A DNA stretch of 64,000 nucleotides, from contig NZ_CP050022.2 in NCBI RefSeq assembly GCF_011602485.2, positions 2,376,001-2,440,000 on the forward strand, read 5' to 3'. The position numbers and the translations under genes are program-made. The stretch is from Bradyrhizobium sp. 1(2017). Lineage in GTDB: Bacteria; Pseudomonadota; Alphaproteobacteria; Rhizobiales; Xanthobacteraceae. The notes under the pieces are model-generated. The model saw only the letters and a program-made list of their open reading frames with translations, ran no database searches and was not told the origin of the DNA. Positions 52,011-59,975 of this stretch are shown here, one piece after another. Position 1 is the first letter of the stretch. Each line of letters starts with the position of its first letter.

Positions 52011-53774
52011 ATGGATCATCTTTCTGGATACGCGCGCAGGCCATTTGCCTTTGTCTTGCGCTATCTTCGGATGCGAATGGCGTCGCATCTGGTGATCCTA
52101 GCTGCGGTCGTTGGAGCGGTTGCCTGTTCCGTGGGCACGCAATATGGCGTCAAATCCCTCGTCGATGCCTTGTCCGCGGGACCTTCGCAAGGCGGCGGCG
52201 TATGGCTGGCATTCATTCTGCTCATGTCGCTGATCGCCGCCGACAATTTCCTGTGGCGGATCGCAAGCTGGACAGCGAGCTTCACCTTTGTTCGGGTCAC
52301 GGGTGATTTACGCCGTGACATATTTCGTCATCTGACCGGGCACGCGCCGAGCTATTTCTCCGACCGCATGCCGGGCATGCTGACGAGCCGTATCACCGCC
52401 ACCTCGAACGCGGTGTTCACGGTCGAGAACATGTTCGTCTGGAATGTGTTGCCGCCGTGCATCGCCACAGTTGCGGCAATCGCGCTGATTGGAACCGTCA
52501 GCCCGTATATGGCGCTCGGCCTGATCGTGATCGCCGGCGGCATGGTGGTTGCGATGTTCCACCTCGCCGCCGCCGGCAAGCCGCTGCATGACGATTTCGC
52601 CGACAAGGCCGCCGCGGTGGACGGCGAGATGATCGACGTCATCAGCAACATGCCGCTGGTCCGTGCCTTCTGCGGCATCGGCCACGAGCATGAGCGGTTC
52701 GACGCAACCGTGAACCGGGAGCTGACCGCGCGAAGCCGCAGCCTGCGTTATCTGGAAAAGCTGCGGCTATTGCATGCCGCGGTGACCGTGCTTTTGACGA
52801 TCGCGCTGATGGCCTGGGCAATCACGCTCTGGCAGAAGGGCCAGGCGACCACCGGCGACGTCGTGCTGGTCTGTACGCTCGGCATCTCGATCCTGAGCGC
52901 CACGCGCGATCTCGCGGTGGCTCTGGTCGACGTCACCCAGCACGTCGCGCGGCTGACCGAGGCGATCGCCACGCTGCTGGTGCCGCACGATCTGCGCGAT
53001 CACCCCGAGGCCGAGCCTCTCGTCAAGAGCGGCGCGGCAATCGCGTACAACAACGTCACCTTCGGCTATCCCGGCGGCGACAAGATCTTCGAGCGGTTCA
53101 GCCTTCGCCTGCAGCCCGGCCAGCGCGTCGGCCTGGTCGGCCAGTCCGGTGGCGGAAAGTCAACGTTGTTCACGCTGCTTCAGCGCTTCTACGACACCGA
53201 CGTCGGCAGCATCACCATCGACGGCCAGGACATCTCCATGGTCACGCAGCAGAGTCTCCGCGAGGCGATCTCCGTCGTGCCGCAGGACATCTCCCTGTTT
53301 CATCGCTCCATACGCGAGAACATCCGTTACGGCCGCCCGAACGCGACCGACGACGAGGTGCTGCGTGCGGCGATCGCGGCGCGCTGCGATTTCATCGACG
53401 GCCTGCCCGAAGGCCTCGACACCATGGTTGGCGACCGCGGCGTGAAGATGTCGGGCGGCCAGCGCCAGCGGATCGCGATCGCGCGCGCCTTCCTCAAGGA
53501 CGCGCCGATCCTGCTGCTGGACGAAGCCACCGCGGCGCTCGACAGCGAGTCCGAAGAGGCCATCCGCGAGGCGCTGTCGCGGCTGATGCGCGGCCGCACG
53601 GTGATCGCGATCGCGCATCGTCTGGCGACGCTGCGCAATTTCGACCGCGTAGTGGTGCTGAAGAATGGTAAGATCATCGAGGACGGCTCGCCTGATCGTT
53701 TGATGCAAGGCCACGGACCCTATCGTGAGCTGGTCACGCAGGAAATGAGCCGGCTCGCGCAAGCCGCCGCGTAA
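52011..53774 (+). CDS. ABC exporter with fused membrane and ATPase domains
   Basis: 587 residues: six-helix exporter membrane domain (about 15-310) and ATP-binding domain (about 340-587) with Walker A GLVGQSGGGKST, signature MSGGQRQR, Walker B ILLLDEATA and the H-loop AHRLAT. The layout is that of MsbA/Pgp-type homodimeric exporters; it may export a lipid-linked glycan given the glycosyltransferase next door, but the substrate is not shown. The ATG at 52011 has GGGGCG upstream. Confidence 0.88.
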   Translation: MDHLSGYARRPFAFVLRYLRMRMASHLVILAAVVGAVACSVGTQYGVKSLVDALSAGPSQGGGVWLAFILLMSLIAADNFLWRIASWTASFTFVRVTGDLRRDIFRHLTGHAPSYFSDRMPGMLTSRITATSNAVFTVENMFVWNVLPPCIATVAAIALIGTVSPYMALGLIVIAGGMVVAMFHLAAAGKPLHDDFADKAAAVDGEMIDVISNMPLVRAFCGIGHEHERFDATVNRELTARSRSLRYLEKLRLLHAAVTVLLTIALMAWAITLWQKGQATTGDVVLVCTLGISILSATRDLAVALVDVTQHVARLTEAIATLLVPHDLRDHPEAEPLVKSGAAIAYNNVTFGYPGGDKIFERFSLRLQPGQRVGLVGQSGGGKSTLFTLLQRFYDTDVGSITIDGQDISMVTQQSLREAISVVPQDISLFHRSIRENIRYGRPNATDDEVLRAAIAARCDFIDGLPEGLDTMVGDRGVKMSGGQRQRIAIARAFLKDAPILLLDEATAALDSESEEAIREALSRLMRGRTVIAIAHRLATLRNFDRVVVLKNGKIIEDGSPDRLMQGHGPYRELVTQEMSRLAQAAA

Positions 53775-53782
53775 AGCCTCGA

Positions 53783-53828
53783 AGCATGATCCGGAAAGTG
53801 TGCGGCAGTTTTCCGAAAGAATCATGCT
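53783..53828. repeat. Dispersed palindromic repeat (GAGCATGATCC type), second copy
   Basis: AAGCATGATCCGGAAA ... TTTCCGAAAGAATCATGCTC, nested inverted repeats. Related to the unit at 23225. Confidence 0.6.
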
Positions 53829-53842
53829 CATACAACAACCTG

Positions 53843-53879
53843 AAGCGCGATGACGATTTATCCTGATCTCATCGCGCTT
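53843..53879 (+). terminator. Terminator-like hairpin after the ABC exporter
   Basis: AAGCGCGATGA and TCATCGCGCTT, perfect 11-bp arms with a 15-nt loop, followed by TATAG. It lies within 70-105 bp of the exporter stop. Confidence 0.45.
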
Positions 53880-53932
53880 TATAGTCGCGTTCGAGTCGGT
53901 CGCGTTTCGAAACAAGCGCAGGGGAGCTGCCC

Positions 53933-56137
53933 ATGTCGGCCGAAGCCGTAACCCAGTTCATTGCCGTATCGCAGACGGTGGAGACCGTCGCGGAGCAGAC
54001 GTTCTACATTCCGATGACGGGACCCGCCGCCCGGCCGCGGCGGTCGCTCAAGCACGACGACACATTCATCGTGCTCGACAGCCATGGCGACATCGGCGCG
54101 TCGGCGGGCGGGCCAGACGGCCTGTTTCACTACGACACGCGTTATCTCGCGCGGCTGGAGCTCGTGCTCGACGATCTGCAGCCGCTGCTGCTCGGCTCGA
54201 ACCTGCGCGACGACAATTCGGCGTTGACGGTCGACCTCACCAATCCCGACATCTTCCGTCAGGGCCGCCTCGTGTTTCAGAAGGATCTGCTGCACATCGT
54301 GCGCACGATCTTCCTGTGGCGCGGCAGCGCCTATCAGCGCATCGGCGTGCAGAACCACGGCGACGCGCGTGCCAGCTTCGAGCTGACGCTGCTGTTCGAC
54401 AACGACTTCGCCGATTTGTTCGAGGTTCGCGGCGAGCGGCGGCCGCGGCGCGGGACCGGCACGAGCCGGCTGCTGGGGCCGACCGACGTGTTGTTCGAGT
54501 ATCGCGGCCTCGACGACACCGAGCGCACCACCGGCCTGCATTTCGACCCGCGTCCGACCCGGCTGTCGGTCAATGCCGCGACCTGGGAGCTCGATCTTGA
54601 CCCGCACAAGACCAAATCGCTGTTTGTCGCCGTCTCCTGCAACCGGCCGGTGACGCAGAAGCCGGCGCGGTTCTTCCCCAGCCTTCTGGCCCATCGCCGC
54701 GAGATGCGGCGGCATGCGGTGGGTGCGGCCAGCATCGAGACCTCCAACAACATCTTCAACGAGGTGCTGTGCCAGGCCATGGCCGACCTCAACATGCTGA
54801 CGACGGAGACGCCGCAGGGACGATACCCCTACGCCGGCATTCCCTGGTACTCGACGACGTTCGGCCGCGACGGGCTGATCACCGCGCTCCAGATGCTCTG
54901 GGTCGATCCGCGCGTCGCCAAGGGCGTGCTGCGGCGTCTTGCGCATTTCCAGGCCAAGGCGGTCGATCCGCTCGCCGACGCTGCGCCCGGAAAAATCCTG
55001 CACGAGATGCGCGGCGGCGAGATGGCGGCGCTGGGCGAGGTGCCGTTCTCGCAATATTACGGCAGCGTCGATTCGACCGCGCTGTTCGTCTTGCTGGCGG
55101 GCAGCTATTTCGAGCGCACCGGCGATGAGGCCACGTTGATCGAGCTGTGGCCGGCGATCGAGGCGGGACTGGCCTGGATCGACGGTCCCGGCGATCCCGA
55201 CCAGGACGGCTTCGTCGAATACCAGCGCGCGACGGAGAAGGGGCTCGCCAACCAGGGCTGGAAGGATTCCTTCGACGCGATCTTCCATGCCGACGGCAAA
55301 CTCGCGGAAGGCAACATCGCGCTCGCCGAAGTTCAGGGCTACGTCTACGCCGCCAAGCAGCTCGCCGCGCGTTGCGCGCTGCGGCTCGGCAAGCCGGACC
55401 GCGTGCGCAAACTCGAGGCCGAAGCCAAGGCGCTGGCCGAGCGCTTCGAGAAGGCGTTCTGGTGCGAAGAGCTCGGCACCTATGCGCTCGCACTCGACGG
55501 CAAGAAACGCCCCTGCAAGGTGCGGACCTCGAATGCCGGCCAGGTGCTGTTCAGCGGCATGATCCGCGAAGACCGCGCCCGTCTCGTCGCCGCCGATCTG
55601 ATGCAGCCGCATTTCTTCTCGGGCTGGGGTATCCGCACCGTCGCGCAAGGCGAGGTGCGCTACAACCCGATGTCCTATCATGACGGGTCGATCTGGCCGC
55701 ACGACAACGCGCTGATCGCGCTCGGGCTTGCGCGCTACGGCCTCAAGCATTCGGTGGCGCACGTCTTCAAGGGGCTGTTCGACGCGGCGACCTACATGGA
55801 TCTGCGCCGGCTGCCCGAACTGTTCTGCGGCTTCCGGCGCGAGAAGCGGCGCGGTCCGACGCTGTATCCGGTCGCCTGCGCACCGCAGGCCTGGGCCAGC
55901 GCGACGCCGTTCACGCTGCTGGAGGCGGCTCTCGGCATCGAGTTCGACGTGGCGCGCGGCGAGATTCGGCTGCGCAATCCGCATCTGCCGGCGTTCCTGA
56001 ACGAGGTGATCCTGCGCGATCTCAGGCTCGGCGAATCCAGCGTGGATCTGCGGGTCAGCCGTCACGGCGACGATGTGGCGCTGGAAGTGTTGCGCACGCG
56101 CGGCCAGATTCAGGTCTCGATCGTGCTGGCGCGCTAG
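53933..56137 (+). CDS. Amylo-alpha-1,6-glucosidase / glycogen-debranching-type glycosidase
   Basis: 734 residues: N-terminal Glycogen_deb_N-like beta domain (about 25-230; GLFHYDTRYLARLEL, VQNHG) and C-terminal (alpha/alpha)6 barrel (about 275-700) with PWYSTTFGRDGLITALQML, which carries the catalytic Asp, and NPMSYHDGSIWPHDNALIALG. These enzymes cleave or rearrange alpha-1,6 branches in glycogen or similar glucans. GGGGAG precedes the ATG. It follows the ABC exporter and precedes a PRC-barrel protein, probably a stress/carbohydrate group. Confidence 0.85.
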   Translation: MSAEAVTQFIAVSQTVETVAEQTFYIPMTGPAARPRRSLKHDDTFIVLDSHGDIGASAGGPDGLFHYDTRYLARLELVLDDLQPLLLGSNLRDDNSALTVDLTNPDIFRQGRLVFQKDLLHIVRTIFLWRGSAYQRIGVQNHGDARASFELTLLFDNDFADLFEVRGERRPRRGTGTSRLLGPTDVLFEYRGLDDTERTTGLHFDPRPTRLSVNAATWELDLDPHKTKSLFVAVSCNRPVTQKPARFFPSLLAHRREMRRHAVGAASIETSNNIFNEVLCQAMADLNMLTTETPQGRYPYAGIPWYSTTFGRDGLITALQMLWVDPRVAKGVLRRLAHFQAKAVDPLADAAPGKILHEMRGGEMAALGEVPFSQYYGSVDSTALFVLLAGSYFERTGDEATLIELWPAIEAGLAWIDGPGDPDQDGFVEYQRATEKGLANQGWKDSFDAIFHADGKLAEGNIALAEVQGYVYAAKQLAARCALRLGKPDRVRKLEAEAKALAERFEKAFWCEELGTYALALDGKKRPCKVRTSNAGQVLFSGMIREDRARLVAADLMQPHFFSGWGIRTVAQGEVRYNPMSYHDGSIWPHDNALIALGLARYGLKHSVAHVFKGLFDAATYMDLRRLPELFCGFRREKRRGPTLYPVACAPQAWASATPFTLLEAALGIEFDVARGEIRLRNPHLPAFLNEVILRDLRLGESSVDLRVSRHGDDVALEVLRTRGQIQVSIVLAR

Positions 56138-56160
56138 CGGCGCGCCGTGAGGAGGGTGTG

Positions 56161-56682
56161 ATGCGTGCGATCCGAACGCTGATCCTGGGCATGGCCATCG
56201 TCGCGGGCCTGGCGGTCGCGACCTCGCGCGCCGCGGAGGATCCACCCGCGGGCCAGAACGAGGCGAATGCACCGGCAACGGTGCAGCCGCCGGCCTCGAC
56301 GGTTCCGGTCACCCCCAAGGACGCCGCGCCGCCACCGTCGGTCACCATCATCGGCGCGAGCGAGGCGCATGGCGTCCTCGGCCGCGACGTGCGCAGCGCC
56401 GCCGGCGAGGACATGGGACGTATCGTCGACGTCATCGTCGATCGCACCGGCCATGTGCGCGCCGCGGCGATCGATTTCGGCGGCTTCCTCGGCGTCGGCA
56501 GCCGCAAGATCGTGGTGGACTGGAACGCGCTGCGCTTCGGCAAGATTGCCAACAAGAAGGACAGCATCACGCTGGAATTGACCAAGGCGCAGGTCGCGGC
56601 CGCGCCGGAATACAAGGAAGACACGCCGATCGTCGTGCTCGGCGCATCCGGCAGCCTTCAACCGCTGCGAGCGATTCAGTGA
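56161..56682 (+). CDS. Secreted PRC-barrel domain protein
   Basis: 173 residues: signal peptide (hydrophobic 6-20, cleavage after SRA), Pro/Ala-rich linker, and a PRC-barrel domain (about 70-160; GRDVRSAAGEDMGRIVDVIVDRTGHVRAAAIDFGGFLGVGSRKIVVDW). PRC-barrels act as protein-docking modules. ATG at 56161 preferred (GAGGAGGG upstream); in-frame GTG at 56158. It follows the glycosidase by 23 bp. Confidence 0.8.
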   Translation: MRAIRTLILGMAIVAGLAVATSRAAEDPPAGQNEANAPATVQPPASTVPVTPKDAAPPPSVTIIGASEAHGVLGRDVRSAAGEDMGRIVDVIVDRTGHVRAAAIDFGGFLGVGSRKIVVDWNALRFGKIANKKDSITLELTKAQVAAAPEYKEDTPIVVLGASGSLQPLRAIQ

Positions 56683-56705
56683 GGTGCCGGGAGGGCTGAC
56701 CGCCT

Positions 56706-58022
56706 GTGCTGCTGTTGTCGAGGAAGCCGAAACACGAAGATCGCGACGGCGGCGTCGAACAGGACAACGTTGTCGCGCCGCCGGCCGCGGGCCTTCCGGC
56801 GCCCTCGCGCCAGAGCCTGCGCGGCCTCGACTGGTTCATCTTCTTCCTCGCCGACGTGCAGACCGGATTCGGTCCCTTCATCGCGGTCTACCTGACGACG
56901 CAGAAATGGACTCAGGTCGAGATCGGCCTCGTGCTGTCGATCGGCGGCATCGTCGCCCTGATCGGCCAGATGCCCGGCGGCGCGATCATCGATGCGGCGA
57001 AATCGGAGCGGCTGGTCGCCGCCCTCGCGATCGCGACCATCGGCTGCTGCGCGCTGGCATATGCCGCGATGCCGATCTTCGCAGTCGTGGTGACCGCCGC
57101 CATCCTGCATGCGATGGCGAGCTGCGTGCTGGGCCCGGCGATCGCCGCGATCAGCCTCGGCCTCGTCGGCCCGTTCGCGATCGGCGAGCGTCTCGGACGT
57201 AACGCGCGCTTTGCCTCGCTGGGCAGCGGCATCGCGGCGGCCGTGATGGGGACCGTCGGCTATCTCCTGTCGAGCCGGGCGGTCTTCCTCGTGACCTTCC
57301 TGCTCGTGATCCCGACCCTGATCGCGCTCTCGCGCATCCGCGAGCATGAGGTCGATATCGCGCGCTGTCACGGCGAGATGCCGCGCGATTCGGCAGATCG
57401 CGGCGACACCAACGTCTGGCACCTGATCCGGCAGCGCCCGCTCATTGTCTTCGCGTTCAGCGTGCTGTTGCTGCAGCTCGCGAACGCCTCGATGATGCCG
57501 CTGATCGCAAGCGCCGTGACGGCGCGGTCGGCCCAGTGGGCGACGGTGCTGGTCGCCTTCTGCATCGTCGTTCCGCAAGCGATCGTGGCGCTGTTGTCGC
57601 CGACGGTCGGGCGCAAGGCGCAGCTCTGGGGCCGGCGGCCGCTGCTGCTGATCGGCTTCGGCGCGCTGGCGATTCGCGGCCTGTTGTTTGCAACCGTGCG
57701 CGATCCGTATCTCCTGGTGCTCGTGCAAGTGTTTGACGGCATTACCGCTGCCGTATTCGCGGTGATGGTCCCGCTGATCGTCGCCGACGTCGCCTTCGGC
57801 AGCGGCCATTTCAATCTGGCGCAGGGCATCGTCGGCACCGCAACGGGCATCGGCGCGTCGCTGAGTACGGTGCTTGGCGGCTATGTCAGCGACAAGTTCG
57901 GCAATGCGACCGCGTTCATCGGGCTGTCCGGCGTTGCCGCGGCGGGGCTCTTGCTCGTTCTCCTCGTGATGCCGGAAACACGGCGCACGGGTCTGGTTGC
58001 CACGAAGGAAATGGCCGGCTGA
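56706..58022 (+). CDS. MFS transporter
   Basis: 438 residues, 12 hydrophobic helices after a hydrophilic N-terminus of about 40. Helix 1 IFFLADVQTGFGPFIAVYL, an MFS motif-A-like GQMPGGAIIDAAKSERL, and PTVGRKAQLWGRRPLLL in the central loop place it with major-facilitator permeases. GTG start at 56706 with GGGAGG upstream. Substrate unknown. It ends in a hairpin shared with fixK2. Confidence 0.8.
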   Translation: MLLLSRKPKHEDRDGGVEQDNVVAPPAAGLPAPSRQSLRGLDWFIFFLADVQTGFGPFIAVYLTTQKWTQVEIGLVLSIGGIVALIGQMPGGAIIDAAKSERLVAALAIATIGCCALAYAAMPIFAVVVTAAILHAMASCVLGPAIAAISLGLVGPFAIGERLGRNARFASLGSGIAAAVMGTVGYLLSSRAVFLVTFLLVIPTLIALSRIREHEVDIARCHGEMPRDSADRGDTNVWHLIRQRPLIVFAFSVLLLQLANASMMPLIASAVTARSAQWATVLVAFCIVVPQAIVALLSPTVGRKAQLWGRRPLLLIGFGALAIRGLLFATVRDPYLLVLVQVFDGITAAVFAVMVPLIVADVAFGSGHFNLAQGIVGTATGIGASLSTVLGGYVSDKFGNATAFIGLSGVAAAGLLLVLLVMPETRRTGLVATKEMAG

Positions 58023-58039
58023 ACGAATTCAGCCGGCCA
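58012..58039. terminator. Hairpin between convergent MFS gene and fixK2
   Basis: TGGCCGGCTGAA-CGAA-TTCAGCCGGCCA, a perfect 12-bp stem with a 4-base loop overlapping the MFS stop codon. On the minus strand it is followed by TTTCCTTCG, so it should end fixK2 transcripts as well as MFS transcripts. Confidence 0.65.
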
Positions 58040-58072
58040 AGTCGAATGGGTGGGGAGGAGGTCGAAGAGATC

Positions 58073-58771
58073 TCAGGCGTCGAGATTGTGCAGGCGCTGG
58101 CGGTTGCGCAGCACGATCTGGCGGGCGCCGGAAAAGCCCAGGATGCCCTGGGTGTGCAGTTGCGACAGCGCCCGCGACACGGTCTCGAGCGTGAGGCCGA
58201 GATAGTCGCCGATGTCGCGGCGGCACATCGGCAGCGCCATCATGCCGGCAACGGCGAGGCGACGGTCCATTTCGAGCAGGAAGGTTGCAACGCGCTCCAT
58301 TGCGGTCTTGCGGCCCAGAAGCAGCATGTGGTCCTCGGCGTGGCGCAACTCGCCGGCGGTCATCGCCCAGAGCCTGCGGGCGACCTGCACGTCGACGCTG
58401 GCGGCCTTCTCGAGGCTGGCGCGCTTCACGAGACGCACGGTGGTGTCGATGATGGCTTCGGCGGCGAGGCGGTGGCTGGGGCCGGATTCGAGGCCGAACA
58501 CGTCGCCCGGAAGATGGAAGGCGCCGATCTGGCGGCGGCCGTCGGAGAGAAGCTTGTAGCTGCGCACTGCGCCTGACACGACCTGGTAGACATATTCGGC
58601 CGGCTCGTCCTCGCCGTAGATTTCCTCGTCCTTGCGGTAGGAGAACTCGGTGGCGACGAGGCCGACATGGCCCGTGATCGCGCCGAACTGGTCGGTGACG
58701 GGATGGGCAGGGACAATCTTGTCGCGAACTTGCGTGTTGATCGCCGGGGTGTTGATCGTCTGGGTCAGCAT
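58073..58771 (-). CDS. fixK2: FixK2, CRP/FNR-family regulator of microaerobic genes
   Basis: 232 residues when started at the ATG at 58771 (the frame opens three codons earlier at 58780; GGAG fits 58771 better). The cyclic-nucleotide-like sensor domain (about 25-145) is followed by the DNA-binding domain. With this numbering Cys183 (PMCRRDIGDYLGL) is the redox-sensitive cysteine of Bradyrhizobium FixK2 and Leu195, Glu196 and Arg200 (LETVSR) are the recognition residues. No N-terminal iron-sulfur cysteines, so it is not FNR. FixK2 activates genes with TTGA-N6-TCAA boxes (high-affinity oxidase, denitrification, hydrogenase genes). Confidence 0.93.
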   Translation of the reverse strand: MLTQTINTPAINTQVRDKIVPAHPVTDQFGAITGHVGLVATEFSYRKDEEIYGEDEPAEYVYQVVSGAVRSYKLLSDGRRQIGAFHLPGDVFGLESGPSHRLAAEAIIDTTVRLVKRASLEKAASVDVQVARRLWAMTAGELRHAEDHMLLLGRKTAMERVATFLLEMDRRLAVAGMMALPMCRRDIGDYLGLTLETVSRALSQLHTQGILGFSGARQIVLRNRQRLHNLDA

Positions 58772-58855
58772 CTGCGCCATCTCCGTTGTGATGGCGCTTT
58801 CGTACGCGGTACCGGGGGTTTCGAAAATTTCGAGCGATATCTTAAGGGGAATGCC

Positions 58856-58869
58856 TTACGTAGAATCCC
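58856..58869. promoter_or_regulatory. Candidate FixJ-binding site upstream of fixK2
   Basis: TTACGTAG-AATCCC, similar to the FixJ recognition sequence of rhizobia (TAMGTAG-type core), 85-98 bp before the fixK2 start, in the position from which FixJ would activate fixK2. It reads in the plus orientation, so it is a candidate only. Confidence 0.4.
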
Positions 58870-58874
58870 GTAGG

Positions 58875-59261
58875 TCAGGCGCGGGGATGGTCCTGGATGG
58901 CGCGGCGGATGCGTTTGACAAGATTTTCGTCGAGAAGCGGCTTCAAAACCACGTCTTTCACGCCCGCTGCCGCCGCCCGGGTCGAGATGTTCTCGTCCGG
59001 ATAGCCGGTGATCAGGATCACCGGGGTCTCGCCATCGGACTGGCGCAGGCGGCCGGCGAGCTCAATGCCGTTGATGTCGGGCATCTTGTAGTCGATCACG
59101 TAGCAGTCCGCCCCCGGTGCGCCGCTCGCGTTGAGCAGCGCCGTGCCATTCCGGAAGGTCCGCACGGCAAAGCCGTCGGTCTCCAGCAGGAACCGCAAGG
59201 ATCCCAAAACGGCGGCATCGTCGTCGACCACGTAGACGGTAGGCTTTGCCGGTGACGCCAT
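58875..59261 (-). CDS. Single-domain response regulator of the fixLJ-fixK2 locus
   Basis: 128 residues, one receiver domain: DDD at 13-15, phospho-acceptor Asp57 (VIDYKMPD), Thr at ITG (85) and Lys107 (VVLKP). No output domain. This gene sits in the same place as the receiver gene between fixJ and fixK2 in B. diazoefficiens. ATG at 59261 is chosen: the FixK box at 59331 puts the transcription start near 59296, so the earlier ATG at 59297 would have no leader. It may compete with FixJ for FixL phosphate. Confidence 0.85.
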   Translation of the reverse strand: MASPAKPTVYVVDDDAAVLGSLRFLLETDGFAVRTFRNGTALLNASGAPGADCYVIDYKMPDINGIELAGRLRQSDGETPVILITGYPDENISTRAAAAGVKDVVLKPLLDENLVKRIRRAIQDHPRA

Positions 59262-59330
59262 TGGGAGCCGCTGATGGTGCGAGCCAATCTCGATCATCCC
59301 ATCTGGCTAGCACAGCCAGAGTGACCCAGA

Positions 59331-59344
59331 TTGACTTGCCTCAA
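59331..59344 (-). promoter_or_regulatory. FixK box upstream of the single-domain response regulator
   Basis: TTGA-CTTGCC-TCAA, exact match to TTGA-N6-TCAA. Its centre (59337.5) is 41.5 bp before about 59296, a class II activator spacing, so FixK2 likely activates the receiver gene. Confidence 0.75.
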
Positions 59345-59354
59345 ACCGGTTGCC

Positions 59355-59972
59355 TCAATCCTTCAGCATGCCGGCGCGCATGGCCATGCGGACCAGCTCC
59401 GACAGGCTGTTGGCCTGCATCTTGGTCATCACATTGGCCCGGTACACCTCGATGGTCCGCGGGCTGATGTCGTATTCGCGGGCGATCAGCTTGTTGGAGA
59501 GGCCGGCAATCAGCCCCTCCATGACCTGGCGCTCGCGCGGGCTCAAGGAGGCGACGCGGGCGGCGATGTCCTGCGAAACGGCCTCGCTCCTGGCTGCCGG
59601 TTCGGCCCGGCGGATCGCCGTTTCGATCATGGTGATGAGACGATCGTCCTCGAACGGCTTCTCCAGGAAGTCGACGGCCCCGAGCTTCATCGCCTCGACC
59701 GCGAGCGGCACGTCGCCATGACCGGTCATGATCAGGATCGGAAACAGACTGTTCTGCGCCTTCATGCGCTTGAGAAGCTCGATCCCGTCGATACCGGGCA
59801 TGCGCACGTCGGAAACGACGCAGCCGAAAGCGAGGCCGGGCAGGGTGTCGATGAAATCTTTCGCGTTGTCGAACAGCGTGACGTCGAAGCCGGAGGACTC
59901 CAGCAGGAAATTCAGCGAGTCCCGCATCGCAGCGTCGTCGTCGATGACGTAGACATGTCCCTTGGTGGCCAT
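59355..59972 (-). CDS. fixJ: FixJ response regulator
   Basis: 205 residues. Receiver domain (1-120) with Asp11-13, phospho-acceptor Asp55 (VVSDVRMPG) and Lys105 region; C-terminal LuxR-type helix-turn-helix (about 140-205; LSPRERQVMEGLIAGLSNKLIAREYDISPRTIEVYRANVM). ATG at 59972 (the in-frame TTG at 59975 is not needed). It follows fixL by 3 bp. When phosphorylated by FixL at low oxygen it activates fixK2. Confidence 0.95.
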   Translation of the reverse strand: MATKGHVYVIDDDAAMRDSLNFLLESSGFDVTLFDNAKDFIDTLPGLAFGCVVSDVRMPGIDGIELLKRMKAQNSLFPILIMTGHGDVPLAVEAMKLGAVDFLEKPFEDDRLITMIETAIRRAEPAARSEAVSQDIAARVASLSPRERQVMEGLIAGLSNKLIAREYDISPRTIEVYRANVMTKMQANSLSELVRMAMRAGMLKD

Positions 59973-59975
59973 CAA

